From the NCBI GenBank assembly GCA_903813345.2, contig CAIIXF020000001.1, forward strand, positions 51,169,885 through 51,229,884: 60,000 nucleotides of DNA, in the 5' to 3' direction. The DNA comes from Owenia fusiformis. Taxonomy: Eukaryota > Annelida > Polychaeta > Sabellida > Oweniidae. Of this stretch, positions 20,425 to 32,600 are shown piece by piece (positions within the stretch are counted from its first letter, which is position 1; each line of letters begins with the position of its first letter). The translations under genes were made by a program, and so were the position numbers. The notes under the pieces were generated by a model. That model was not told the DNA's origin. It saw nothing but the letters and a program-made list of their open reading frames with translations, and did no database searches.

Positions 20425-22980
20425 ATTGAAAATAAAACATGTTTTGATGAGCTTACTGTTACTCTGAAAGCTGTGTCTAATGAAGCTATTCCAAATAAGC
20501 GCTTTCAAAGACACTTAAAGCCATACTGGACAGATGTCCTGAATAATCTATCGGGTGAAAAAAAGGCAGCGCATAGGTTATGGAAATCAGAAGGCAGGCC
20601 AAGAGATGCGGGTAATGCTATTTGGATTAGGTACAAGGATACAAAGCGTAAGTTACGGAAAGAATTGAGGAGGGCGGAATATGCTTATGAGATGGAATGC
20701 CAAAATGAGATAGACAATGCAAATGAGATCAGTATGAATCATTTTTGGTTTATAGTTAAGAAACGCAGAAAAGGAAAGAATAATGGGAACTCGATCAGGA
20801 GTGACGATGGCACCATACTGACGCAGGATGATGAGATTCGTAATGAGTGGATGACGTATTTCAAAACCTTAATGTCTTCTAAAGACGATGATAATTTTGA
20901 CAGTGAACATCAGCGATATGTCGATGGGATGGTTAATGAAATGATGGAGCAGAGTAAGTTGAATGAGGATGAAGCCTTTAAGGAACCAATTAGCGAAGAT
21001 GAAATGATGACGCTGATCAACTGTCTCTCAAGAAATAAAGCCACCGGATGGGATGGTATAAGCTCTGAGCATATACGGTTTGGGGGGCAGGTTGTAGTCA
21101 GATTACTTGTTACTTTATACAATGGTATTGTAAGTCTGGAGTATATACCAAGCAGCTTCAAATTGGGAGTGCTTTTACCAATTTTTAAAGGTGGAAACAA
21201 GGACAGTTTGGATAAAGACAATCATAGAGGGATTACTCTCATGACTACTTTCATGAAGCTACTAGAGAGGCTTATGATCAATAGGAGTAGGCGTGCACCA
21301 AGGAGCGAACTTAGATGTAACATGCAAGCTGCAAATGAGAGTCAGGTGTCATGCCTCCATACGGCCTTTCTAACAAGGGAAGCAATAAGTCACGGCCTCG
21401 AGAATGGGGAGGATGTTATTATCGTGGCTATTGATATTAGAAAAGCATTCGACACCGTGTGGCACAATGGCTTAATGTTTAAAATGTACAATATCGGAAT
21501 CAATGGTAAATTGTGGAGACTATTGAGATTGTGTTATAACGATTACAAATGCGCCGTAAGATGCAATGATATGAAGCTCTCTGACCCGTTTAGCATCACC
21601 CAGGGTGTCCACCAAGGCGGACTCTACTCCATGGAGCTGTATGGGCAATACATGAACAGGCTATTGCTGAACATCATACAGTGCTCTAAGGGCTGCTCTG
21701 TAGGAGATATAATCTGTACGTGTCCCTCGTATGCGGACGATACGGTAATTATTGGTTATCACAAGAAGTCTGTACAGGATGTGTTGAACTTAATGTACGA
21801 TTATAGTTTGAAATGGCGTTTTAACTTCCACCCTGACAAGTGCAAAGTGATTGTGTTTAGCAACAGGAGGGTACATGATCTTAAAATGGACCTTTTCTTT
21901 GGTGATAATAAGCTTCAAACTGTAAACTCCACCCAACACGTTGGCCTCCCTCTTTCTAACTATAACAGCAACAAGGAGCTGATTGATACAGCCGTATCCA
22001 AAGGCAGGCGCGCTATGAATGCGTACGTAGGTACTACAACGCACATGAAAAATGCTACAAATCCACTTACAGCCTCTAAATTGTATTGGTCCGTAAGCAT
22101 TCCGTCGATAACGTATGGCATGGAATTGGTGCCTCTTAGTGAGGCAGACTATAGAGCCTTAGACCAGGGCCATCGTAGCATATGTAAAAAGATACAAGGG
22201 TTACCAGTTCACACACCTGACGCAGCTGTTCTACCCCAGCTAGGATGGCAGACGATAACTTCAACAATTATAATCGCCAAATTGATGTTTTTGTGGCAGT
22301 TATTGTTTCTGATATCTGGGTCTGTGTATCGCAGCATTGCTATCAAGAGAATTACAATGTACAGACATGGTGTTAAACTTAACAAACTGTCACCGTTGCG
22401 AGACATAATGGAGCTTGTGAATCGATATGGAATGACAGACATGATATATCAAGTACTGGACAATGGTGCAAATCCATCAAAATTGACATGGAAACGCCAT
22501 GTGCAGAATGTGATAAGGAATTGCGATTTGGATGGTTGGAGACACGAAGTTAACACGTATAAAGAACTAACACTCTATAAGGAAGTTATCCAATGTGTGA
22601 AACCCTGTATATGGTGGACAATAGCTAGGAGTGATTCAAGGTTCATTAAAAGATGTAACTTAATGGTACGCTTAATGGTCGGACAAGGCCGCTTAAGAAT
22701 TAACACAGGCGAATGGGAGGGGATACCGTTGAGAGATAGGTTTTGTGAGAGCTGCTATGAGGAAATTGAAACGCTTGAACACTTTGTCTTAAAATGTAGA
22801 CTGCACAATAGGGGCACATTAAATACAATTCTAGATGGAGTACCAAACATTAGTGCAATGTCAAATTCAATGAAACTGCGAGCTCTCTTCGGGGGAGACA
22901 ACTGTATTAACGAAAGTGGACTTAAACGTGTGAGCACTATTATACAGAACATGTACCTCGCCCGGATTGGAGTCAATTAG
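20425..22980 (+). CDS. Non-LTR retrotransposon reverse transcriptase frame (5'-truncated)
   Basis: Open frame from 20425 (just after a TGA) to TAG at 22978-22980, about 850 codons, with no ATG before the conserved region. The first part (KRFQRHLKPYW, GRPRDAGNAIW) matches the linker that follows the endonuclease in non-LTR elements; the endonuclease itself is missing. Numbering from 20473: the reverse transcriptase fingers/palm carry AIDIRKAFDT with catalytic Asp321, QGVHQGG, and YADD at 420-423 with the catalytic Asp pair. A C-terminal zinc knuckle follows, C758-X2-C761-X8-H770-X4-C775. The frame is uninterrupted, so the insertion is fairly young or was recently active. Clade (I, Jockey, CR1/L2-like) cannot be fixed by eye; the TAA-repeat tail recalls I-like elements. 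Confidence 0.93.
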   Translation: MENKTCFDELTVTLKAVSNEAIPNKRFQRHLKPYWTDVLNNLSGEKKAAHRLWKSEGRPRDAGNAIWIRYKDTKRKLRKELRRAEYAYEMECQNEIDNANEISMNHFWFIVKKRRKGKNNGNSIRSDDGTILTQDDEIRNEWMTYFKTLMSSKDDDNFDSEHQRYVDGMVNEMMEQSKLNEDEAFKEPISEDEMMTLINCLSRNKATGWDGISSEHIRFGGQVVVRLLVTLYNGIVSLEYIPSSFKLGVLLPIFKGGNKDSLDKDNHRGITLMTTFMKLLERLMINRSRRAPRSELRCNMQAANESQVSCLHTAFLTREAISHGLENGEDVIIVAIDIRKAFDTVWHNGLMFKMYNIGINGKLWRLLRLCYNDYKCAVRCNDMKLSDPFSITQGVHQGGLYSMELYGQYMNRLLLNIIQCSKGCSVGDIICTCPSYADDTVIIGYHKKSVQDVLNLMYDYSLKWRFNFHPDKCKVIVFSNRRVHDLKMDLFFGDNKLQTVNSTQHVGLPLSNYNSNKELIDTAVSKGRRAMNAYVGTTTHMKNATNPLTASKLYWSVSIPSITYGMELVPLSEADYRALDQGHRSICKKIQGLPVHTPDAAVLPQLGWQTITSTIIIAKLMFLWQLLFLISGSVYRSIAIKRITMYRHGVKLNKLSPLRDIMELVNRYGMTDMIYQVLDNGANPSKLTWKRHVQNVIRNCDLDGWRHEVNTYKELTLYKEVIQCVKPCIWWTIARSDSRFIKRCNLMVRLMVGQGRLRINTGEWEGIPLRDRFCESCYEEIETLEHFVLKCRLHNRGTLNTILDGVPNISAMSNSMKLRALFGGDNCINESGLKRVSTIIQNMYLARIGVN

Positions 22981-23457
22981 ATTTACTTGGGATAGCTATG
23001 GCCTAGTATAAGTTAATAGGCATATATAAACAGGCCGCCCCCCCCCCCCCCTACGATGAGTGTGTGATGGGCACCGTGTGTGACCAACGGAACGTCAGTT
23101 ATCATAGAATACAGGTGTATTTTCATAAGGAAAATTTTTATTTTGTCAAATCATGTATAGCTCAATGAAGTGCATACAATATTTTAACACGTAGCAAGAA
23201 TGACCACCTGGTCATGCAACATCGACCTTGGGGAAGATGTATGCGGTTCCAAGTTTTTCATAGCTTATATTCATATTTGTGTATTATACCTACTCTTATC
23301 AATTCTCAGATCTTACTTATAATGTTATTGGTGTTTATTAGAGTTCTATTTTGTCTATTGTTTATATTTTGATACGCATCCAATAATACTGTAATATATA
23401 ATTATTATATTATCTCCAATCAATGGAGGGAAAATAAATCTAATAATAATAATAAAA
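20425..23457 (+). mobile_element. 5'-truncated non-LTR retrotransposon
   Basis: The element consists of the reverse transcriptase frame and a 3'UTR of about 470 bp with a C-homopolymer (23038-23051), ending in AAATAAATC and a (TAA)n tail at 23441-23455. The 5' border is placed where retroelement-like coding starts; 5' truncation is typical of target-primed insertion. I could not read a clear target-site duplication. Confidence 0.8.
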
Positions 23458-23659
23458 GTTGCAGAATCAATCTAGCATAGCACTTGCTATTTCCTTACCA
23501 GAATTATCCAACAATCATGTTATATCAGTTTTCTTCAACTTATTTGACCCAATTTTAAATCATTTTTTGTCTTCAAAATAATCAACAATTAGAGTTCAAA
23601 ATTATAGACTATAAAATTAGAAGAAATAGTGATTTTTTATTAACTGTTTATGAGTCAAT

Positions 23660-24500
23660 AAAAAATCACTATTTCATAAAGCTCAGAAAGCACCAGATAG
23701 AATCTTAAAATTGTATGAAATTTTCAAGAGGGCTGCCCCCAAACCTCTAAAGATTAATTGAAACAATTCTGAATAGGCATAATCAAATAGCACCTTGATA
23801 CGGTCAATCCCTCCTGGAGGGACAATCCCTATAAAAAGTACAGAATTTAAGTATCTAGAATGAGTAGCATCACTAAAAATGATTAAAAACTTTTAATTCA
23901 GTTTCATTTATCAGTTTATAGACTTAAACATATCTGAAGTGCAAAGAAGTCACCAAGTAACATCTTGAATTGGTATGAAGGGATTACCCCATGGAAAAAA
24001 AGAGAAGAAATTTGAAATTTTTGTGAGCTGTATTTGTTAAATTTAACTTCTAAAGTGGCCAGAAATCACCATTCAGGCACCCCACCCCAAAAAAACATTT
24101 ATTTACTCAAACACATTGAACGTGCCCAGAAAGAACAAGACAGCAAGTTGAACTGATAAAAACTTCTGTCCAGATTTTTTTAGATTGATTCTAATGATTA
24201 AAACAGTTTTTTCAATTTCTTAAAATTTTTTAATTAACTCGCACTTTGAAAGTACCCAGAAACCACCAAGTGGACAACGTCTCGCTTAAAAATTCGAATT
24301 CCTATATTTTGACTTACTTATATAAAAATCATTTGAAGTGCAAAGAAATCATCTTTAAAAGTGCCCAGAAATCACCAAGTGACATACTAGAATCATCAAA
24401 ATTTCTGGGTCTGTCCCCACCCCCCAAAAACATAAGCATTTATTTACTCAAACACATTAAAAGTGTTCAGAATTAATCATACAGCATCTTGAACTAGCAA
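23660..24500 (+). repeat. Degenerate repeats with CCCAGAAATCACCAAGTG motif
   Basis: Units such as GTGCCCAGAAATCACCAAGT with ACATCTTGAA recur at about 23688, 23945, 24058, 24122, 24250, 24370 and 24460 with irregular spacing of about 60-260 bp. It is an old, decayed tandem or interspersed repeat; no gene is seen here. Confidence 0.55.
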
Positions 24501-25081
24501 AACTTTTCAGTGCTGCCCCTCGCTTACGTAAGAAAATGATAATGGTAAACGTTCTCGAGTATACGTTTGTGCCGGGGGTCCTTCTCATTTTAGCATATCC
24601 TTCCCCTATTCCAATGTTTCCCAAATTGCACATAATTTTCCACATAAGTCCAGAGTAAGCTTTCAGAAATTGTTATATTTTGTGTTTTCAAATTTTGCCC
24701 TTTGTGCTTCCTCATTGTGATGCGAAATAATAAATTCGGTATTTTACTGCCACTTTAATGCAAACTATATATATGCAATTGATCTCAAGAAAGCAGATCA
24801 ATATATAATCGATTGATATGCATTTTCGACTTGTTAATTACTTCGTGTTTTTTAATTTTGCCCCTTGTTCTTTCTCATTGTGATGTAAATTAATAAACTT
24901 AATAATATTCTTTTCCAACACATTCCGAAACATCTCATTGAAGTATAAAGATCACAAGTCAACATTTTTTGCATTTTTACATGTTATGTGTTTTTGAAGG
25001 TTGCTTTGTCACTATTCACCAAGAAGATCAATTATAGTCAAAACAGTAATGTTTGTGAGTACTTTGAATTTAAAAAATAAG

Positions 25082-25372
25082 CAATCAAATGACTAAATTG
25101 AAACAGTTTATGTAAAAATATAAACCTTTATATTTATCCTAACTTTTCTATATTTCAGATTGTACTGTATGCAGCAAAGCTGTGGCCTTTTGTAATTTAG
25201 GGAGTTTCAGCCATGTTAATTTTTCCGAAAATAACGTGGCAGAGAAGTATCAAAATATAAGAGGACATAGATATGAAAACAAACTAAAATATACAAAAGT
25301 TAGGATGAATATAAACATGATAAATGTTTCTATTTTTATTACATAAATTGTTTCAATTTGATCATTTGATTG
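25082..25372. mobile_element. 291-bp inverted-repeat element
   Basis: The left arm (25082 to about 25156, CAATCAAATGAC... and TTTATCCTAACTTTTCTATA) and right arm (about 25289-25372) are about 80-bp imperfect inverted copies. A typical MITE shape without coding frame, located between the retrotransposon and ATP5MC. Confidence 0.65.
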
Positions 25373-26195
25373 CTAATTTTAGTTTTGACTACAAGTCTAA
25401 AATGACTGTAAATACTAAATAAATAATGATCATTTTGATAATAAATATATGACAATAATGATGTGAAGAGTGATATTTCCTTCAAAAGGTCATTTCATAC
25501 ATGATGACCTATATTTTGAGATATAAAGGTCAGGATGACCTAATGTTTGAATCTGGTTATCAAACAAAGTCCCTTCTTTGATATCAAGTACAATTTTTTT
25601 AATTATCTTGGGGGCTAATATAGGGTCTTAAAGACACTCGTCCTTTGCTTTACTTCCTCTCATGGTTACTTTCATACCAGCAGATTCAAAATCCTTCCAT
25701 GGTTGCCTGCACAGGAGATTTTATAGACTCATGTGAAATCTTGACTTACACCAACTTCTCAGTGGTAAAATAGAACAACGATTTGGAAGCATTCATTTTT
25801 ATTCAAAGTTGAGGATTCATTCTGCAATTTTCTTATCCGTCTTCCACAAGGTCTCCATGCCTATCCACGCAAACATGAGCTGGTCTCAACATGTCTCAAG
25901 CACGTCTGATTAATAGCGGTCTTTATGTACCACAGTGACTTTGTAAATTTTCATCGGTCAGAATTTTCTTATTCTGTTATTGTACTAGCTATAGTATCTC
26001 ATAATCCATGGGTGCTCATAACCAAATGTTCTGCCTTTACTTTTAAGGGATTAGCATAGTAGCCAAAATACTCACATGAGACGAGCATTTTTATCTGTAG
26101 AAATATTTTACATTGTTCCTTGTGTACAAGATTAGGTTGAGTAATATTTTATACTAAACACAAAACAAAAATTAGTATTAAATACAGAATCAACA

Positions 26196-26201
26196 TTTAT
26201 T
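26196..26201 (-). terminator. Candidate poly(A) signal of ATP5MC
   Basis: AATAAA on the minus strand, about 260 bp after the stop codon. It is the first plausible canonical signal I noticed; cleavage site not known. Confidence 0.4.
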
Positions 26202-26462
26202 TTATAACTGGCAGTTGTTCTTAAAACAGTATACTGTATTCTACATTCGCTGGCTGTACAATGTAACTTTACAAGTGATTTAGTAGTCACTGTCTGTATT
26301 ATTGGCAATCTGTTCTACACATCAAACTCAAATGTTTTTTTGTAAAGGTATCACTTGAGCACACTACTCACGCAAACTCTGTGCATATGAATCATTAATT
26401 TAGTCCCACAGACGTTCCCTTTTTCTTAATAATTATGGATAATTTACTAATTTGCATTAACG

Positions 26463-26626
26463 TTAGAAGGCGAATAGAATCAAGAAAGCCATCATCAGAC
26501 AAAACAGGCCCATGGCTTCAGACAAAGCAAATCCCAAGATGCAGTATGAGAAAAGTTGTTGTTTTAGGGATGGGTTCCTGGCATATCCAATTACTAAACT
26601 TCCAAACACACTTCCAATACCAGCCC
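26463..26626 (-). CDS. ATP5MC: ATP5MC coding exon 5 and stop
   Basis: Acceptor TTTCCAG ends at 26627. It encodes [20 protein letters not shown] and [20 protein letters not shown], ending [14 protein letters not shown], then TAA at 26465-26463. This is an almost invariant animal subunit c C-terminus; the last residue is Phe where vertebrates have Met. Confidence 0.98.
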
Positions 26627-29600
26627 CTGGAAATACACAAAAAACACCATAAGATATATATATGAACTGTAATGAAATTATACAATGCAACATAATTTAA
26701 CAAGTTTCAAGGAATAAAGAATGATCTTTGAAGATGATGAAGTGACAGTACTGTAGATGCACTTAATTTGGCTCCTGTTTTAATTTGACAGATTGGCGAA
26801 CTGGGAAAATCCGCCAAATTTCAGTTTGGAGTTTTTGCCCAATGCACTTCAGAAACTTCTGGGGAGCTTTTCCTGTCAACATGTCATCAATTCTACAATA
26901 TTCCAAAAGAAATACAGAAAATATCTTAGTAAATACCTGCTTAATGTAATGACATAAACATAGACAAAAATTAAACTTCAGTCCTGAATCCGTCAAATTA
27001 AATAGCCACCAATATTTGAAATTGAGCAAATCCATTAAGTAGTGTCAAAATAATTGTATCTACAGTATATTGCATTTAAAAAAATTACTAGTATATGAAA
27101 CAATGTTTTGTTCAGTGCAGCAACTAAGTAAATAAGTAAAAGATACAGTTCTCGGAACTAACTCAGACATCCTTAAAATATCTAGTATTATGGGAGTGGT
27201 TGTTAATTTTCAGGGCAATCCCTTTCCCCTCGAAGTTGACCTTGTTATCAGGTTATGGGAGAAACCAGAGCTAAAATAATTTTTTCATTTTGCAATTCTT
27301 GCTGGTCTTGACAGAAGACCAAAATCAGAGTGATTGGGGTCTTTTAGTGTATCTAGGGAATGGGATACTGTACTCCGGGTAAATTTCGACGCTATAAAAT
27401 TTCGCTAATTTTCAAACTTGCAATTTCCCGGATTTAAGTTGGATCACATTTCGCAAAATGTTCGCTATTTCACTACATTCACGAACAAAGCGAAATTAAA
27501 TCGCACGTGAACAATACCCGGAGTACAGTATATATTTTCTGTATCTATCCCGTAATACCCGAAATCATGGAAATACCATTCTGGTTCCACTCACCAAAGA
27601 AATGAATAATTGAAATTGATGTTACAGAAATACATTTTTGTAAATTTAGGATCTTAGAAGGTAGAACTATACAAAGTAGTTATGGAATACATCTGTGTAC
27701 AGTTGGTGCTGTATCTAGGATTTATCCCTTGGTTCCTCAAGAAATACACATTTTCCCCAAGATAAAACCTGTGTTCAAACCTCCCAGTACATAACTCATA
27801 TATCCTTATGAGGAATCAAAAGTCTTATTCGAATCAATGACCGTGTACATACCTGATCCAGCTGCGCCTACTGTGGCTGCGCCAGCGCCTATAAATTTAG
27901 CAGCCTGGTCAATGTCCCGCTGTGTTGCACTTGTTTGGAAACAACGGATCTGCAATGAGAGAAAATAGCAACTTTAGAGTAAGTAAAATATTTAAGCCTC
28001 ATGCTGTACATGTAAATACTTAAATATTATGCAGAACGATAAAAAAAACAGCTCAGCTGGCTCCGGCTTACGAGACACTTAAAGTATATGTAAATAGATG
28101 TGGCATAAAATGTAATGTAATTAATGAGTATGTACAGTATAGTTAGAAAATTAAGTTCTGTTAAAATTTTATATGTGATCTTTGATTGGTCTTATGGTGG
28201 ACATAAGGATAGAATTCTACAAGAAAACTTGCTTCAGAGCACATTTGATGTTTTTTATTACACACACTTTGCTACTCTGACTCAAATATCATTTTCTACC
28301 GTGTCTTTTTGATGCACATTTGACGCATGCTTGCTAAAAATGAACCAAGTATCTCGCTGACAATATTGCTGAAATCCCCATAAGAGCCTTAAGACTGAGA
28401 AGTTGAAACAAAACTTTTAATTTGAATATTTCCTTCATTTATTTTGAGAGAATATCAGTTTAGTATTGTGGGGAGAACTTGATGTTATCAGGAGGTTGCA
28501 TCGACGCCAAGTTAATAGCATTTTGGTGCAAGTACTCGCCCACTTTATTTTTTCTTTAGAAATTCTGATGTTTTCATCAATACTTTGCCATTCTTTGATA
28601 TTTCTTGAACTTTGTAGAGCAGGTAGACTCTTATTAAGGAGCTAAATACAGTGATTATGGTCACTGAATTAAGGTATATGAGCCATCAGATGTCTCAACT
28701 CTAAATAAGGTTATACTATCAGCGGTGGCGGTAGGCATATATTTTTGTGAGTCATCATGACTCAGGTAGTTTCAAAAAAGTGAGTCACAAGAAAAAAAGT
28801 TGAGTCAAAGCTATAAAAGTGTTTTTCTTGAGTAAAAATGCATACAAAATGTAGAAACCACATACAAAATCTATTTTTTGATTTTGTGCATACCTTTTAT
28901 TGTACTCTTATAGCACGTTAACAACTAACAATTAATTAATTAGGCAATTGCAAGAAAAATGTCACTATTAATCATCTGATTATCTGGTCCAGCGAGTCAT
29001 GGGTGTGAATGGAGTGGGAGAGGAGTTTCTCCCTGTGTGGAGTTACACAAATTGGGGTCAAAGCGTTTCATGTTGAAATTCAACATTTTTGCAATCATTC
29101 CAAAGTCTAAAACGGCAATATAAGTCCGACCACAATACTGGGCATCATTTAAATTGAATACGGTAGAATCTTGTAATTATAAAATGAAACCGAAAGTAGA
29201 TTTGTTTTCATACCTAATTTATCATCATTACCCCCCTTAATGTGCGATCGACTGGATTTTCATGTGCCCATTATCTATCTTCATAGGATCAGCTTCAGAT
29301 CTAGTGAATCGAAGATCTTAACTTGAGGGAGTTAATTGAAAATACTTGGTGAAAACTTACGATAGATCGGTCACTGTGAGCACCATTGATAAACCTACTG
29401 CGCATTACATCTGCGCATGCTGATGAAGGGGACGGCTGAAGGAAACTTGCTAACTTAGCGAAGGAATTTTGCGAACTTGCGAAGGAAACTAAAGGTTCGT
29501 AAATCTAGCGTGTGAACATTCAAGGAAAGATTTTATGCGGTAATTTAGATAAATATACGATCACTAAAATCCTTAGAAGGGAGTATGAAATTAATAAATT

Positions 29601-32600
29601 ATTGTTCAATGTTATGTTCGTTTTATTGCATTTTTGATACGCCCCCTAGCACACGAGATAAACAAATCGAGGGATCGATCAATGTTTTCAAGTTTATCAT
29701 TGAATCTGAATCACAGGGCTTTAAAAATTATATGAAATACCGAAATAAGAAAATGATCGGTAGGAAGGAGGCTCGATTGCGCTGAACGAAATGTTAGATT
29801 TCCGGAATTAGCAAAATTATAAATTTGATCAATCACGTATTTTCACGTATAGGGATCAATTTAACCAAGTACCAAGCGGGGATTTTGCATGTGAAACAAA
29901 CGTGCGTCAGAAAGACTCGGTAGACAATGAATATTTGCGTCAGAGTTGCAAAAATGTGAGTAAAAAACGTAAAAAATTGCGTTAACGCCACCTCTGACTA
30001 TGTTTAGAATTTTTGCAATTTTTACTCAAGAAAAACACTATTAAAATTTGGCTCAACCTTTTTCTAGCCGACTCACTTTTTGGAACTACCTATGATAACT
30101 CCCGTAATGTTAGTTGCTCTATTTTGCAAAGATCTGGCAAGTATTGAAATATGTCATGCAATTTTCTCTGGTCTCGGCACCTGTATCATTGAACAGTCAC
30201 TTTTTGGCGAGAGATATTATTAAGAATTCTCAAGTATCCTATCAGGGGTTTTCTAATGCTTGTCTACATTACAACAAAATTTAGCGACAGTAGACCAATG
30301 AATGTCTCACTGAATTTTCTAGATTTTTATACATTTTATAAAAAATATTCTTCACACTCTTTTCTAGGTACAATAGTGCACTCTTTGTGCAAATCTGATG
30401 TGGGAAAGGAGTTATTCACCCTTGGTATACGCAGCTAACGAAAATTGACCGGTACGGGTCAAAAGCTGGACCGGTACGGGTTAACGGTTTTATTTGAATT
30501 TAAAATAGCCATAACTTGCTCAATATTGACTTCCTCGTGTCTAATTTGAAATATATGATGCCTCCCGATGCTTTTAAGTACCCCAATTTTTTACAGATTT
30601 TTAAACGGACCAAACTCTCTAAATGCGCATTTATGCTCTTTTCTCTCGAGAACGACTGTCTCATTTTCACGATAACTTTTATTTAGTACTTCTAACATAT
30701 AAGATCTATTTTTCCCCATCAAGGTATGATGTAAATGACATGCTATTTACATCCTGTGCGTTTCAATGATGCGCGTTTGATTTTATAAAAAATACCAAAC
30801 TTTGTGACAAAGAATTTCATCCTGCTTGCAGCGAGAAGACGGACCGGTTCGGGGCAATCTGCTTGCAGCGAGAAGACGGACCGGTTCGGGGCAATAGCTG
30901 ATGAAATTCTTTGTCACAAAGTTTGGCATTTTTCATAAAATCAAACGCGCGTCATTGAAACTCACAAGATGTAAATAGCATGTCATTTACATCATACCTT
31001 GATGGGGAAAAATAGATCTTATATGTTAGAAGTACTAAATAAAAGTTAGAAAAGAGCATAAATGCGCATTTAGAGAGTTTTGGTCCGTTTAAAAATCTGT
31101 AAAAAATTGGGGTACTTAAAAGCATCGGGAGGCATCATATATTTCAAATTAGACACGAGGAAGTTAATATTGAGCAAGTTATGGCTGTTTTAAATTCAGA
31201 TAAAACCGTTAACCCGTACCGGTCCAGCTTTTGACCTGTACCGGTCAATTTTCGTTAGCTGCGTATACCAAGGGTGTGATTGATCTTTGAAAAATGACAT
31301 GTGACTCTATTCAAAATTCTGAACATACAATCTGACATTAATATCAGATACGTCGTTTTGAAGTCCACCCTAAGCAAAAATCACAATTTTTGCTATCTCA
31401 TTCCAGAAATATTGTCAACAGTGTGGCAACATAATAACCCGATTATATGAATAAACAAGACTTACTTGACTATTTATAAAAGATGTAACATTTTGTGTAT
31501 TTGGTGCTATGGTAAGTCCTGAAAGACCAGTGTATGTGCCTAGACCACAGGTGTTCTGTGGGGCCTGAAATATAAATTCACAAGATTTAGTGCAAATACA
31601 ATTTACACTTATAAATTAAAATACTTTAAGTTAAATTAGTATATAGTAAATCATGAACTGTTTCATCAACAATTGTAGACCCCATAAGGGCAAACAACTG
31701 AGACCAGGTGTTAGTACATGGAATCTAAATGTCTATTTCATCCATAAATTTTTTTAATACAATGTTCTAATAAAGAAACATCAACATAATACTATTTGTT
31801 GAGACTAACCTGTTCTGTCTTGCCTGATAGAGTACTGCTGAGAGGTCTCAACACTGTTGACCTGGCCTGGAAATGAAGCAAAACATTACTATTTTGATGA
31901 GGTCAGGGTATGGAAGCTATACATATTTGAAATAGATATCCTCATACTGTACTGTATCACATGTAAGATTTAAAATTATTCTGATCAAACTGATGTGTAA
32001 TACACGGTAAGAATTAATAAATAGTACAGTTGGTACTGAGCTCACATGATGTTGCTCAAGGAGAGAATGATACAGTTTGAATTACAATTAAATGGATGAC
32101 AATAGAGAAGCGCTAAAGTGAATATATATTTTTGCAGATCTTGTTACGAAATTATTTCATAAAACTACTGTTTACATGGACATGGCTTTTTACAAATTAT
32201 TTGTAAAGCTACTGCATGGTCCAAAAGTGAAATTTGCAAGACAAAAAAGCGTCCATTCTGAAAGTAAAGAAAATAGGCGATCTATTGAACTATCGATAGA
32301 GGTCTAAAGATGTGCAAACCTTGACAGCAACCTGACAGGATACCATTATCGTCAAAACAATTACGAAATAGGCAGACCAAAAGAATGTGAATTTCAATTT
32401 GATACTCTTACATTTTTGACAAACACACATGTTTATACATTCTGAGAAGTCTTTAGATAAAGCAAGCTTTATATAGATGAAACAAAGGACTATGAACTTT
32501 CATATAGAGCGAACTAAGGGTAGCCTTAATCATAGGCTAAAGATTTCTCAATAAAATTAGGTTCGGATCTGAGCGTTGGACCAGTGAACAGCGAGTTAAA

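Larger units (their letters stand above)
23458..26195. other. Spacer between retrotransposon and ATP5MC
   Basis: Apart from the decayed repeats (23660-24500) and the inverted-repeat element (25082-25372), I see no gene or RNA. Short open frames here lack codon structure or similarity. Confidence 0.5.

Noticed and set aside
23030-23060. C-homopolymer as a regulatory site
   Set aside because: It lies in the 3'UTR of the retrotransposon and is best seen as a simple repeat.
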